From Auricularia sp. M13 (Eukaryota > Basidiomycota > Agaricomycetes > Auriculariales > Auriculariaceae), in NCBI GenBank assembly GCA_037042915.1, contig CM073199.1, forward strand, positions 1,178,001 to 1,242,000: a DNA stretch of 64,000 nt, written 5' to 3'. Positions within the stretch are counted from its first letter, which is position 1. The number at the start of each line of letters is the position of its first letter. The position numbers and the translations under genes are program-made. A model generated the notes under the pieces. That model ran no database searches, had not been told where the DNA came from, and saw nothing but the letters and a program-made list of their open reading frames with translations. Shown here in pieces: positions 20,640 to 33,174 of this stretch.

Positions 20640-23600
20640 TATGCGAATGGGCTGTTGTACAATGAACGACATGGTTCAAGCAATCAATCGATGGGTAAGA
20701 GAGGTTTGAGATGGGGGTCAAAGACGCCAGAACAAAGCATGAGCACGAGTGAGCGATGACGAGACGGCGTCTGTCCCCTTCGTACGAGTGCACGCGCAGC
20801 TCGCGCGAGAGGAGCGACAAAGTCGAGGCGGACGGCGGCGTGGCATAGCCGGCAAGGACGGCGGGCGCAAGGCGATAGGCAGGAAAGATCAACGGCGACG
20901 ACACCAGCGGCAGCGAGCGAGAATTGAGGCGGTCGTGACCGGAGTTTCGTGGATGACGGCGAGGACGGCGGGACAGCGATGACGGGCACAGCGCAATGCT
21001 GAGCGAGAAACGGGCGAGACAGATATCGGAGGGGGTCAGAACGAAGACAGCCGGCGCCGCAAGCCGGAGCGAGCGAGAATGGCGCGACAGCAGGGACGGG
21101 CTAAGCATGGCGTAGGACAGCGGATACGCATGGCCAGTGACAATGCCTTCAACGGTACGGAGGTGCTCAGATTGGCGCAAGGTGGGCATGGATCGAGCTC
21201 GGCAGAGGTCAGGATAAGAGGTGGGCGTGGTGTAGGTAGGGATCGCGGCTAGACAGAACTCGCGAGACCGGCATGATCAGGACGCTGAGTAATTCGCGGC
21301 ACTGCGAACGCCAGGACACACCGTCCCAACGCCGCGGCGCAGTGATTGGAATTAAAGGTGGGCACTGGTCAGACTACGAGGTTGGCGGGCGCAGGGCGTG
21401 ACTGGGTCGGGGAGAACGACGAGGATAGCGACGACGGTGTGAGCATGACGCTGAAGTCGCAGGGTATGTCGACCAGGGCACAGACGAGCACGTCGCGGCG
21501 AGGAAGTGGTTGGAATTGGAGGTCGGCGGTCTGACCGCGAAGATGGCGGCGCGGGATGTGAACGAGTCGACGAAAATGGCGGGCAGAGTGATGATGTGCT
21601 GAGCAGAACGGCGAGCAGTGGAAGAGAATGCCGGCGACGACATAGGCGAGTCTGTCGCGGCGAGGAAGCGTTTGAATTAGATGTTGGCGGCGGCCAGGGT
21701 GCGAGGACGGCGGGCGCGCGGCGTGACCGAGCTCGCGAGACCGGCGGGCACAGCGACTAAGCAGGACGCCGAGCAGTGGCAGGGAGTGCAGGCGAAGACA
21801 TGGGCCAGTCCGTCGCGGCGAGGAAGCGGTTGAACTTGGATGTTGGCGGCGACCAGGGTGCGAGGACGGCGGGCGCGCGGCGTGACCGAGCTCGCGAGAA
21901 CGGCATGGACAGCGACGACGGGCTGAGCAAGACGCCGGGCTGCTGCAGGCATACCAGCGACAGCATAGGCGAGTCTGTCGCGGCGAGGAAGCGTTTGAAT
22001 TAGATGTTGGCGGCAGCCAGGGTGCGAGGACGGCGGGCGCGCAGCGTGACCCAGCTCGCGAGACCGGCGGGCACAGCGACGACGTGCTGAAGGGCGCTGA
22101 GCAACGGCAGGGAGTCCCGGGGATGGCTCAGGCAAGCCCGTCGACGTCGCGGCGGGACAGCGGTTGGAATTCAAGGTCGGCGGCGGTCAGACTGCGAGGA
22201 TGGCGAGCGCGCGGCGTGACCGAGCTCGCGAGACCGGCGGGCACAGCGACGACGTGCTGAAGGGCGCTGAGCAACGGCAGGGAGTCCCGGGGATGGCTCA
22301 GGCAAGCCCGTCGACATCGCGGCGGGACAGCGGTTGGAATTCAAGGTCGGCGGCGGTCAGACTGCGAGGATGGCGAGCGCGCGGCGTGACCGAGCTCGCG
22401 AGACCGGCGGGCACAGCGACGACGTGCTGAAGGGCGCTGAGCAACGGCAGGGAGTCCCGGGGATGGCTCAGGCAAGCCCGTCGACATCGCGGCGGGACAG
22501 CGGTTGGAATTCAAGGTCGGCGGCGGTCAGACTGCGAGGATGGCGAGCGCGCGGCGTGACCGAGCTCGCGAGACCGGCGGGCACAGCGACGACGTGCTGA
22601 AGGGCGCTGAGCAACGGCAGGGAGTCCGGGGATGGCTCAGGCAAGCCCGTCGACATCGCGGCGGGACAGCGGTTGGAATTCAAGGTCGGCGGCGGTCAGA
22701 CTGCGAGGATGGCGGCGCGCGGCGTGACCGAGCTCGCGAGACCGGCGGGCACAGCGACGACGTGCTGAAGGGCGCTGAGCAACGGCAGGGAGTCCCGGGG
22801 ATGGCTCAGGCAAGCCCGTCGACATCGCGGCGGGACAGCGGTTGGAATTCAAGGTCGGCGGCGGTCAGACTGCGAGGATGGCGGCGCGCGGCGTGACCGA
22901 GCTCGCGAGACCGGCGGGCACAGCGACGACGTGCTGAAGGGCGCTGAGCAACGGCAGGGAGTCCCGGGGATGGCTCAGGCAAGCCCGTCGACATCGCGGC
23001 GGGACAGCGGTTGGAATTCAAGGTCGGCGGCGGTCAGACTGCGAGGATGGCGAGCGCGCGGCGTGACCGAGCTCGCGAGACCGGCGGGCACAGCGACTGA
23101 GCAGGACGCCGAGCAGTGGCAGGGAGTGCAGGCGAAGACATGGGCCAGTCCGTCGCGGCGAGGAAGCGGTTGAACTTGGATGTTGGCGGCGACCAGGGTG
23201 CGAGGACGGCGGGCGCGCGGCGTGACCGAGCTCGCGAGAACGGCATGGACAGCGACGACGGGCTGAGCAAGACGCCGGGCTGCTGCAGGCATACCAGCGA
23301 CAGCATAGGCGAGTCTGTCGCGGCGAGGAAGCGTTTGAATTAGATGTTGGCGGCGGTCAGACTGCGAGGATGGCGAGCGCGCGGCGTGACCGAGCTCGCG
23401 AGACCGGCGGGCACAGCGACGACGTGCTGAAGGGCGCTGAGCAACGGCAGGGAGTCCCGGGGATGGCTCAGGCAAGCCCGTCGACATCGCGGCGGGACAG
23501 CGGTTGGAATTCAAGGTCGGCGGCGGTCAGACTGCGAGGATGGCGAGCGCGCGGCGTGACCGAGCTCGCGAGACCGGCGGGCACAGCGACGACGTGCTGA

Positions 23601-24415
23601 AGGGCGCTGAGCAACGGCAGGGAGTCCCGGGGATGGCTCAGGCAAGCCCGTCGACATCGCGGCGGGACAGCGGTTGGAATTCAAGGTCGGCGGCGGTCAG
23701 ACTGCGAGGATGGCGGCGCGCGGCGTGACCGAGCTCGCGAGACCGGCGGGCACAGCGACGACGTGCTGAAGGGCGCTGAGCAACGGCAGGGAGTCCCGGG
23801 GATGGCTCAGGCAAGCCCGTCGACATCGCGGCGGGACAGCGGTTGGAATTCAAGGTCGGCGGCGGTCAGACTGCGAGGATGGCGAGCGCGCGGCGTGACT
23901 GAGCCGGCGAGAACGGCGCGGACAGCGACGACGGGCTGAGCAGAACGCTTGGCATCGTCCGGAGGTAAAGCTCGGCGACGCCTGCGACGGTGCAGAGGAA
24001 GATGGGGCGCGCCAGATGCTGTCCGCGACGGGCTGCTGGCGCCGAGGCGATCCGTCAGCAGTGAGGAGACAGCCAGGTCCAGGACGCTGCTCACCGCTCA
24101 ATCTGCGCCGCTGCCGCGTCGAGGCCGCTCGCGACGGTCTTCGCGTCGCCTGGATCGCCCAAGATCGACCCGCTTGCAGCCCAGGTTCAGCGTTCCATGA
24201 TCAGCGCGCACGGCGTTAGAAGAGTCCAACTTGCGCCCGTTTCGCACTCCGCACACGGCCTCTCTTCTTCCTAACCCGCCATGACCGCTCGCAGTGTCCA
24301 TGCTCGTCACTGCCCTACTGAATATCGTTCCCTCCGCGCTCCTGGTTTTCTTCTGCTCCCTCGCTGTCTCACAGTTTCCGGAGCGGCCGCGTTCCCGCCT
24401 GGCCTCATTGCAATG
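20640..24415 (-). repeat. satellite block B (reverse) with head module at its right end
   Basis: From about 22000 to 23950 the block holds many nearly identical 169-170-bp units, most with an internal GAATTC. From about 21340 to 22000 there are older, diverged units, and 20640-21340 is a degenerate tail of similar composition. The head module (about 23950-24415) is the inverted, about 99% identical counterpart of block C's head at 33175-33650. Many near-identical neighbouring units indicate recent homogenisation. No credible gene inside. Confidence 0.85.
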
Positions 24416-24587
24416 GGCACCATCGCGTCCTGCTTTTCACGCGCTACCTTCCTTCTTTCCCAGCGTCATTCTATCGCCCGACTCCTCACATCCCACTGCT
24501 CAAACTGCACACCCTCCATACGTTGTGCTCAGTCATTGTCGTTTCTTTGCGGCGGTCTCCCGCCTCGGGTCTGATGGCTCACTCTTT

Positions 24588-24634
24588 ATCCTACTCTTTA
24601 TCCTACTCTTTATCCTACTCTTTATTCTTATGGT
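24588..24634 (+). repeat. 12-bp tandem repeat
   Basis: TTTATCCTACTC is repeated about four times in perfect register, just beyond the block B head. Confidence 0.8.
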
Positions 24635-24786
24635 GCGAGATGTCCTTTTACCATCTTTTGGCTTTGCATATATGCTTACAAGGTTCCATAGGTTGTACAT
24701 ACTTATTACTCCAATGTACCGCACGACTTCTTCTACATTGCGCCCTTCTAAGCTTTCTACAAGCTTCATATGCTCATACATCCGTC

Positions 24787-24793
24787 TATAAAA
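24787..24793 (+). promoter_or_regulatory. TATA box
   Basis: TATAAAA lies 39-45 bp upstream of the ATG at 24832. Confidence 0.6.
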
Positions 24794-24831
24794 GCGCTCC
24801 TCGAGTATAGGATAAGGCTCAGTCTGGGGCA

Positions 24832-26004
24832 ATGGTTCATACTTCTCGTAGATGCTTCAGCCCACAGGCTCCGGAACCGATGCCTTGGCAGCGTCGCGTA
24901 CCCGCCTACTTCCTAAATAAGCGGTCGCAGATATCGAACAAAAAATCTTTAAGGTCGCGCCCGGATAAGACAGCATCTGGGTCCCACCCAACTCTCACTG
25001 AGGTGTGTTTTATTGGCGAGGCATTGTGGGATTTACCTACTTGTGTCCAGCGTGCTTGTCAAACGGATGCGGAGACAGAATCAGTCCCCTTGGCCACCTC
25101 CAGCGCTGCATCTGAGGATAGTCTTTCGACCCTATCGAGCGACCCAATGGACGAAGAGTATGCGACTGGAGACAGCGCCCCGCATCCGCAACGCTGCGTG
25201 GAATCGTCATCGCAACTGCCCTCCGCGACCAGCAACGAAGAATCGCTGCGCATACATCCGGAATATGTACAAGTTTCGAGCCAGGAAACAGGGGCAGAGC
25301 AGCGACACAAGGGGTCCGACAGTGCTACAACCACGCCGCACAAGTGCACCGGTAATAGCCTAGGGGACAACACGAATTTGCACGCACCATTCAGGTGCGC
25401 AGGGATCAGCTCGACCGCCAGCTACGACGAATTTGCGACCGACAAAACGTCCGTGACGGTGGATAACATTGACATAGCAAGTATTGTGTCTGAAAAGAAC
25501 AGTAATTCGTCTTCTAGCCGCAGCAGGGTGGAAGCATCACAGGGCAATACACGCGACTTACGTTGGAGAGATCGTTCGAGGGGCCGCGAGTCACAAATGA
25601 AACTGATCAAAAAGCCATCAGGTCAAGCGACTCGAAAATATGGAGGTTATTCTCTGAAAGAAACGCTCGGATGGAGTGACGAGGAGTTTGGCAGCGTCGA
25701 GGCACGTTGGGAACGTAACTTATGCTGTTAGACTGACGACCAATCCGCAGGAGTTTATCCACAACCTCGCGATGGAATACCTCGAGGTTGGGGAGGTATA
25801 TTCCAAACAGCGCAAGGAAAGCATTGAGCTGGTATGCCAACTGGTATGTCAAAAGCGCATCATAAGAAGAGCGAATAATTCACCAATTAGGCGAGTAACA
25901 AGAAACCCCGATTTCGAGAGTACGAGGATTTCTGGCCTGTGAGGGATTTCCTGAAAATGTTTCTTCGTGATAATGCAAAGTCACGGGTGGCGAGCAGACA
26001 ATGA
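24832..26004 (+). CDS. core gene 1: Ser-rich hypothetical protein with a GC-AG intron
   Basis: Exons 24832-25701, 25751-25843 and 25891-26004 give 358 aa. The first 260 residues are disordered and Ser/Thr/Glu-rich. The C-terminal 100 are compact and charged: YGGYSLKETLGWSDEEFGSV, EFIHNLAMEYLEVGEVYSKQ, then REYEDFWPVRDFLKMFLRDN. The first intron (25702-25750) starts GCACGT and ends CGCAG with a CTGAC branch point. Using a GT donor there instead loses the obviously coding frame of exon 2. A TATA box supports the start. I recognise no domain. It lies inside the inverted-repeat-bounded core. Confidence 0.7.
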
Positions 26005-27572
26005 GATGGAGAGATTGCATGTTCAGCTCTTGAGTTTAGCTCTGCTCAAATGTTGGCTGGATCGACTTCATGTACGCTTTGACCCCCAGCCGAATATTAT
26101 GTCGTCCCAAGCGGTTCCTGCCATCCCTCCTAGTATCCTACAAACTGAGGTACGACGCGACGACTGCCGCACGTACGCCAGGACGGTTACATCCGCGGTG
26201 AGATGACGCACCGAGGAGGCATGCCTTCCGAGTACAACTTTAAGCCTCTCTCATGAGGTTAAGACGTATTGCGTGTTATTATCGAGAAGACGGGAAGCGA
26301 GCAAGTTGGTGAGCATGAAGCACAGCCAGGATTGAGTAGCTCTGAGGATGCTCGCATGCCGCGACCAAGGGGCTCGGAGTTGATCTGTGACATTGCTTCA
26401 GGCGTAGATGCGATTTGGCGTGATAGCCCTGCGTTCGCCTGCAAGCCGGAGGGGTAGAGCCGCAACTTGTACCGCATGTACGGCCGCTGGAGGATTGCGT
26501 TGCCCGCCACGGCGACACCGTGACGCCGACAAACAACTGCAAAAAAGCACCTTGGGCTGAACGAAAAATGACAGCCCGAGGATGGCCCAGTTTAGGCACA
26601 CTTGCGATTACACGACGCTGCGCAGGAAGGCTGGACGCCGATGTGCGCGCGCGGAGTGGCCTGTAGATTCGGGTCCGAGCGGAGTTTCCGAAGGGCAACA
26701 ATATTCACCGGCACAGTCGCTCATCTGCTCTCTTATCGGTGCAACCGTCCCATTTTTACTTGATCATGATCGATGACTACCTGGGCTCAGCGCCCTGCAC
26801 AACGTCCACTCCGCTCTTCGTGGTCGCCTGGCTCTCTGACTCGACGAGAGCCTAGCATCCTGCCCGCACTGTTCTCCGTCTTCGCACGACAGTCTGTTTC
26901 TCCGCGAGCCCACCGTTCTGCTAGGTTGATATCAAGATGCACCACTACCAAGTCCCAAATTGATCGTCCCGGCTGCTCAAAGCACGCACGACTTCTGGAA
27001 CCTGCCTGGAACATGCACATCCCGTGATTGCTGCACCACGATCCTTGTGCCCAGCACTCACTACCGTTTTGCATGATTCATCCGCAGCAGTATGGGAGCT
27101 AGCGATTTTACCAGCTGCCCGATCCAGTAACGCTCCCTCTGCCTTATGATGCGTGGATCCTCTACATACTCTGTCCATTACAAACGCCCATGGGTCTAGT
27201 ATGGCGCGGCGGTTATTATTCTACATCTGCCGTCGCAATGCACACAGTTCCCTTCTGCTTCTCCCACGCCCTATCTGCGCTGCTCTGAAGATCCTCGTCT
27301 TCGTTCGACGCCGTTTTCTCGCTGGCCGACGCCTTCGTACCTACCCAAATCTATGTGATTCCGACGATTCACATTGCCTCCTGTCTGCCTGGAACTAGTC
27401 TGAATCGGAAAATCGGATCTGTACCTGTCCCTGTCAGTGGTTTCAAATTGTGAGATGGCCTGCTGCGATGATGATCCCGGCCCTTGCCATCGCCTTGTGG
27501 GCATGATGTCCCTGTGGCTTCAGTCAATGCCTAAATATAAAGACGACACGACACGTAGTATCGAATACTCAC
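26005..27572. other. gene-free part of the core
   Basis: About 1.5 kb with only short unconvincing frames on both strands and no repeat that I can see. Confidence 0.4.
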
Positions 27573-29370
27573 GGGTCAAATGTGTGGTTTTGCAAAGGCC
27601 TTGGCTCCACGTACTTCTGATGCAACGCACTACCACGATCATCGGAATGCTCTGCGACGTAGTGGTGACGGTCTATGGGAGGCTGGGACCGAACCGTGCG
27701 CGCTGGTATTTCGTGCTGCTCGGTTGAATATGGTCTTGGTAAGGAGCTGTTTTGCGCTGATCTGAACTGCCTTCAACTTTGGACGCGCCAGACTACTTGG
27801 CATGACATACTTTCGACGTATTTGCTCCTTAGCCGTGCGCACTCCAAGCAGCTCCGCGTTTCGAAGCCCACTACCGCGTTGGTCCACAGTCTTTTCCTTT
27901 CCTTCGAACCCGTGCCTGTGATTCGGGGCGATATAATGAGGTGGATCTTCTGCGTTCAGTGACGTTGCAGCACTGGCGCGCCACGCCGCTAGAGGCTTCT
28001 GCTTGCTGCGCATGTTTGTCATAGGATTTGAGTTGCTGGTCGTGTTCTCGCCTTTTCTACCTCCAAGCCTGTCATATTTATCTCCCAAGGTGCCATTCCA
28101 ACCGGAGTCCTGCAAGGAAGAAAGCATATCACGAAGGTCCTCATAGCGGCCAGATGTCCATGGTTGCGTGGGACGTGTACTATCGATTGGATCTTCCGTT
28201 CCACGACTGGGTTGGCGAGGCATGTTTTCAGCGCCGCTTGTAGAGCTGGGCCTGGTCTGTCGCGGGCGCTCGTCTCCGGAACTGAGATGTGGATGCTGGG
28301 AATTGCTCGATACACTACTACGATAATTTTCGTTTGCTTGGATGACAAACTGATGCAATGGATGAAATCCTTTCCTGATGTTCCAGCGCGCAGAGTCTGC
28401 CGACCGGTGTAACTTCTTCGATCTCCGTGACGATGCACGGGATAGATAAAAGTATTTCTCCTGAAGCCTTTCAAGCTCATCTTTGGTCTGAAACGCTAAA
28501 TTGAAGGTAGAGTCGGTCTCGAGCCCAATTTACATACCAGAATGATTTCTTCAGGCTCATCAATCGACGGCTCGGGGTCACGGTACGGGTATGAAGCGGA
28601 GTCGTTATGCAGATCCGTGGTGCCATGTGCAGCCTCGTTCCATGTTTGTTGCGTCCTAACTGGGTGTGGGGGACTATTTTGCGAACTCGTGGCCAGATTC
28701 TGATTCGTTGACTGGAACACGTTTGACAAAGCATAAGAGCGTACATTAGCGCTTACCGTAGCTCTTACTCGTTCCCGTGACACAGACTATTGGCACATTT
28801 CAACATAGATATTGGAGCAGATCTGGAATCCTACCCTATTCGTCGCGCGTGTTACCCTGACGCTTGGTTCTTCTTCCCTGAACATATTGGATGCGCCCTT
28901 CAAACCTTAATCATGATTATGGCCTGCAGCACGCGTTCACTCACGTTTTCCTCAAACGAGGGAATATTTCGCTCTACTTGCGAATGAAGACCCGCGGGAG
29001 CATCGGGGTAGGACTCATCGGCATCGGCAAAGTAACCCCGGGCTCTTCCATCGTCAGCGTCGTATGTCGCCCCAGAGACGCCCTGTCTCCATTGGTGGCG
29101 TTCCGTCTGAAAATGCATTAGTAATTGTATTCGTCAACCTTGCGGTGCCCGCATCACATCTGAATTCTCAGTATACCAGCTCCCTGCGTCGGATCCGTCC
29201 TCGTTGAGATCTACGACTTGCTGGGCAGAAAGATCCCAGTTGGCGGCTCTGGATCGTGGTCCAGTGTCCGCACTTAAGCGGGCTGCCTTCCGAGGCTTGG
29301 TCACACGGCCGCTTGCCACACGTCGTCCTTCCCGCTGCTTGCGTGCTTCGGTATCCGAGTCATACGCCAT
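27573..29370 (-). CDS. core gene 2: multi-exon hypothetical protein with a coiled-coil segment
   Basis: The ATG at 29370 begins MAYDSDTEARKQREGRR; exon 1 (29370-29158) ends in GTGATG. Exon 2 is 29106-28945 (ends in GTGAGT). Two short exons follow (SNMFREEEPSVR and SVSRERVRAT), then an exon around 28705-28535 (NQNLATSSQNSPPHPVRTQQ...). A long exon starts TKDELERLQEKYFYLSRASS and runs to at least 27735. The stop is at 27639, or at about 27573 after one more intron (LHQKYVEPRPLQNHTF). About 480-500 aa, charged and Ser/Arg-rich, with one coiled-coil-like helix. Only 206 bp separate it from the divergent gene 3, so they may share a promoter. Family unknown. Confidence 0.6.
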
Positions 29371-29576
29371 GTAGTTTGAGTCGTCCGCAGCATGTTGGGC
29401 AATCTGTATTTAAAGGGTATCAGAAGTCTTCTAAGCCACCATAGTAGCTCTGACAAAGGATCCTTGTAAATCCTTGGTCCTTGTATTTCTTCTATTCAAG
29501 CTTACAAGCCAGCCTTCCTAGTAAGGATCCTTTAAGTAGCTGGCACAGTGGACATATTTGATTCTCCCATCCGCCT

Positions 29577-32500
29577 ATGTCAAACAGCAGGAAAAGGGGT
29601 CCGCCTCTAGACCGTTTTTCGGTGGTTCAATCCAGTCCGAAGCGCCCAAAGTTGTACAATACCTCGGATTCTGCAGGATCAAAACACGAGGACACTGACC
29701 ATGCAGCCTCGAGCGACAGTCCTGTCAACGCGGGGCCGCTTCATCCACACTACGAAACCAGCCATGGCGGAGTGAGATCACCCCACCCGTCCGAAGCGCT
29801 AGCTACAGCAGGTCAACAATACAGGGAATGTTCCGATTCCGAAGACTATGGAGAAATTCTTCGCGTAGCGCGTCGCGGGATTGTGACAAGATCATCTTCT
29901 CATGAGCAGCCGCAGAACGACCCGTCTCAATGGCCGCTTAACGTGCATAGTTGCGGAGTACCGGAAGCAATTTCCAACCTACCAAAGCGAAACGTTCTCT
30001 CAATCGCATCGCTACTGAATGAAACCGCCGCGCCCATTAACGCAAGTGTGACATCGGGCGTAACCTGTCAGCCAGATTCACAGCCGCTGCAGGCGGGCAA
30101 GGACAGTCCCATTCTTCGCGTCCCCGGCGAGTCCAGCCAGCTAGATACTAGTTGCCGCGCGCTTAATGCAGAGGATGCGCACGCTCCAGACAATGCGCTG
30201 ACGGCGTAAGTACGTGAGATCGTTAAGATACTGAGCTTAACGTCGAAATTTTTCCAGATCATCCTCAACGCCAATCATGGTCGAAACGGACACGGCCGGC
30301 GCCGCCGCGCGCGGTCCGGCGCCTCAAAACAGTGTTCAGGCATTGTCCAATGTCTCTCATTCTCGGCCCCAGCACCATTCAATCCTTCCATCAATTGCTG
30401 ATTTGTTGAGACTGCCGCTGCAAGACAGCACGCAATCGAGTATACCCTCCAATCGGCCGGCTCAGCGAATCGGACAACGATCACAAGTGAGCCACCGTAC
30501 AAGCATTTTTCGCTCCTAATTCCGCAGGGGTTCATCGCATCCATGGCAAAAGAACCAAGTGGATCAAACCCTCGCAGCGACACTTTGAACGTCCAGAAAC
30601 CTCAGGCGCCCAGCCCTGGGTTCCACGGGCCAGCGTCGTAAGTTCACACAATAGTGAAATATCGAGTGCTAAACTTAAGCCATTTCGTGAGTGGTGAATC
30701 AGCAGCGCCTCACAGTTCTCACATGGGGCGAACTACTTCCCCGCATGCCATGGACTTGGATGCGATGCAGCTTGATGACCACACTCACAGAATGTTGTCC
30801 GACACGGGTACGTGGTAGGTCTACAATGAAATCATCAACTAACTCAGGATAGGTCCGAATGTGATCAACTCCCTTGCACACGCGCAATCACCGCTCCGGG
30901 AGGCATCAGAGACAAGGGATGTTGATATGCTTTCCGAGTCTGACTCGCGGAAAGTGGTCCAGCAGGTCGGAGGCGCAGGACCCTCTGGAGGGGCAGCGTT
31001 CACTCAACGCTCTGTAAGTTGCGCTATCAGCCTCACATTTGCGAAAGTCTCAAAACATTCCTCAGCCCGCACTCTCGCTTGGCAACCGGCCCGCGCCGCC
31101 GCGCCAACAAAAAGTGGCGGCGGCGTTGAATTCGCCACTAAGGGAGACTCCTATGTCTATTTCCCCCGTGAGTCGCGAGATATCGTTGGTCGTGGTCAGA
31201 TCATTTATATTCGTACCAGCCTCCCACAGTTCAGTCCGGGCGGTCCAGAAACCAACCTCAGTCAGGCCGTCGATCGCGGATGTCTGAGGTAATCGGCAAT
31301 ATTTCTTATACATTACGATGTGACCTTGACTAGTTCGCAGCACATCCCCAGGCCCGGCCCATCGCGAATTGGACGACAAACAAACTCTCGCATCGCTCCA
31401 ACTCCTGGAAGGTTTCAGGGTTCCAGTTTTCCACCCAACGGTTCACCGGGGCACCAGGGATCGGAGGACGATGATCGCAGCGTAATGTCTCGTCTCGACC
31501 TTAGAAGAGATTATACTGACCCCCTTATCATAGACACAACCTATACAAGAGGTCTGTCGACTTACACCTGCAGGGCTTGACTCACCTCTAATAGGCCAGC
31601 ACGGAGCGGTTACGTCGGCGCGCGGTGCCATATCCTCCTCTCTTTGTCGGACTCAATAAGCCACACAACCGCGAACCGAAGGAAGTGACCGAGAATAGAT
31701 TGCATGTGGGTCGCCTGGTAATGCTGTCACGACGATTCATGACAGGCATCATTGAAAGGCTTGCGTTCGCGCCATGATGAGAGAGGAGCTTGGGTTTGGG
31801 CCGAAGAACGTTCGCACAAGTATGCCTCACCCTCCCGCCGAAATCGATGAAATTGCCGCCTTCCTACAAGGCGGATTGGGTCCGAGAATGGATTACCTAC
31901 AGCTCGATTTAGTGACCACATCCGATGGTATTCGATCACATTGGAACTATGAAGCCGGAACTTTATTTGCCGAGGAGTTCCTTGATCGCGTTGCAGAAGA
32001 GTTCTTTGAAGAGGATGCATTCGACAGGAACGACCTGAAGGTGGCAAGGATCCGGACCGTGTTTCTGAATAAAATTCGATACTTCACGGCACTATATCAG
32101 GATGTATATTTCCCACTACCAGAGCGCGAAGCTTATGAATTACGAGCCTTTCGGCGCAAGACTAGTCGGCGGAGTTCAGTGAGTGGAGATGATATATTCC
32201 AACGAAGAACCACTATTCACTCGGCCTTGCAGCTTCGGCGGCTGAGGCAACGGGTTTGCCTCGAACATCTGGTCGACTTTTTCGCGGTGTTCAGATATAT
32301 CGACGATGAAATGATAAGCGACGACGAGACGGATAAAGAACTCAGCAGACCAGGAATCAAGGTTGTGCGGCGTATCGAGAAACGATGGGTAAATCCAGAA
32401 ATGACACGCATTTTGCACTTACTTCTAGATCCTCACTTGAGCGCGACCAATTCTTTTGGAGAGGCGGGGGCAGGTAATCGCTTTCGCATCAGGATAAACC

Positions 32501-32664
32501 ATCCTCCCAGTCGGATCGTCGACACAGACGTTGTGATCGGTCTCCCAGAAAACTTCTATAACCCAGAATGGCTGCGGACTTTGAGTTTGGCAGAGCGTCA
32601 AGAGCTGAAGACGCTGCCAGCAATCAATATCGCGCCGTTCCAGGCGAGTCTGAGGTACGAATAA
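29577..32664 (+). CDS. core gene 3: large multi-exon hypothetical protein, frame uncertain at two points
   Basis: Starts MSNSRKRGPPLDRFSVVQ. The first exon (29577-30207) ends in GTAAGT. Several short exons follow (TPIMVETDTAGAAARG, FIASMAKEPSGSNPRSD, PHAMDLDAMQLDDHTHRM, PNVINSLAHAQSPLREAS, LSLGNRPAPPRQQKVAAA). The last part is one long conserved-looking exon: YPPLFVGLNKPHNREPKE, then EELGFGPKNVRTSMPHPP, SDGIRSHWNYEAGTLFAEEF, GIKVVRRIEKRWVNPEMTR and VVIGLPENFYNPEWLRTL. The N-terminal half is disordered, the C-terminal 300 aa well folded in appearance. Two joins (near 30640-30705, and near 31772 at a GCGCC run) are off by one base, so the gene is either lightly damaged or affected by base-level errors. 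Family not recognised. Confidence 0.6.
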
Positions 32665-33174
32665 AGAGCAATGCGCATGGAAATAGCGCTGAGCGTGCAT
32701 AGAGGACAGAGTTGCTGCGGTAGCCGGCCACACCGTCAGACAGCATAGGAAGGAGAAGTAGATAGGCCCGACGAGGAAACGAAAATGGTGGATCTATGCG
32801 GCAGTTGTACCGTCTGTACCTCGAAAAATGTTAGAGTAAGCGATTGTCGCAGGGAGAAAGATGAGCGGAAAAATGAGTATCTAGAGGACCGGAAAAGCAA
32901 ACGAAAGCATGGGAAGGGGAGAAAATAGGCTCACCGAAAGTTCAACCAAGGACAGTCTTGATGACCGAAGGCAGAAAAATGGTAGGTCAAAGAGGTCAGA
33001 AGGCAATGTTCAAGGCAGGCCTGCGGCATAGAGGGCACTGCATCGCCCTACGGTATAGGGAGCGGGAAACCAGCGAGATAGGATTGAGGTTGAGAATGGA
33101 CGATTGAAGGCGGCGGACATAAAAGCAGTAAGGACAGAGAGACGAAGCGGAGGCCGAGATAGCGTGAATTGCAA
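32665..33174. other. purine-rich flank of block C
   Basis: Long A/G-dominated stretches on the plus strand, no gene. It directly abuts the block C head. The equivalent position outside block B (24416-24830) is different sequence, so the inverted homology stops at 24415/33175. Confidence 0.45.

Noticed and set aside
22000-23950. CRISPR-like array of regular repeats
   Set aside because: The units are contiguous 169-170-bp tandem repeats without distinct spacers, in a eukaryotic context and without cas genes.
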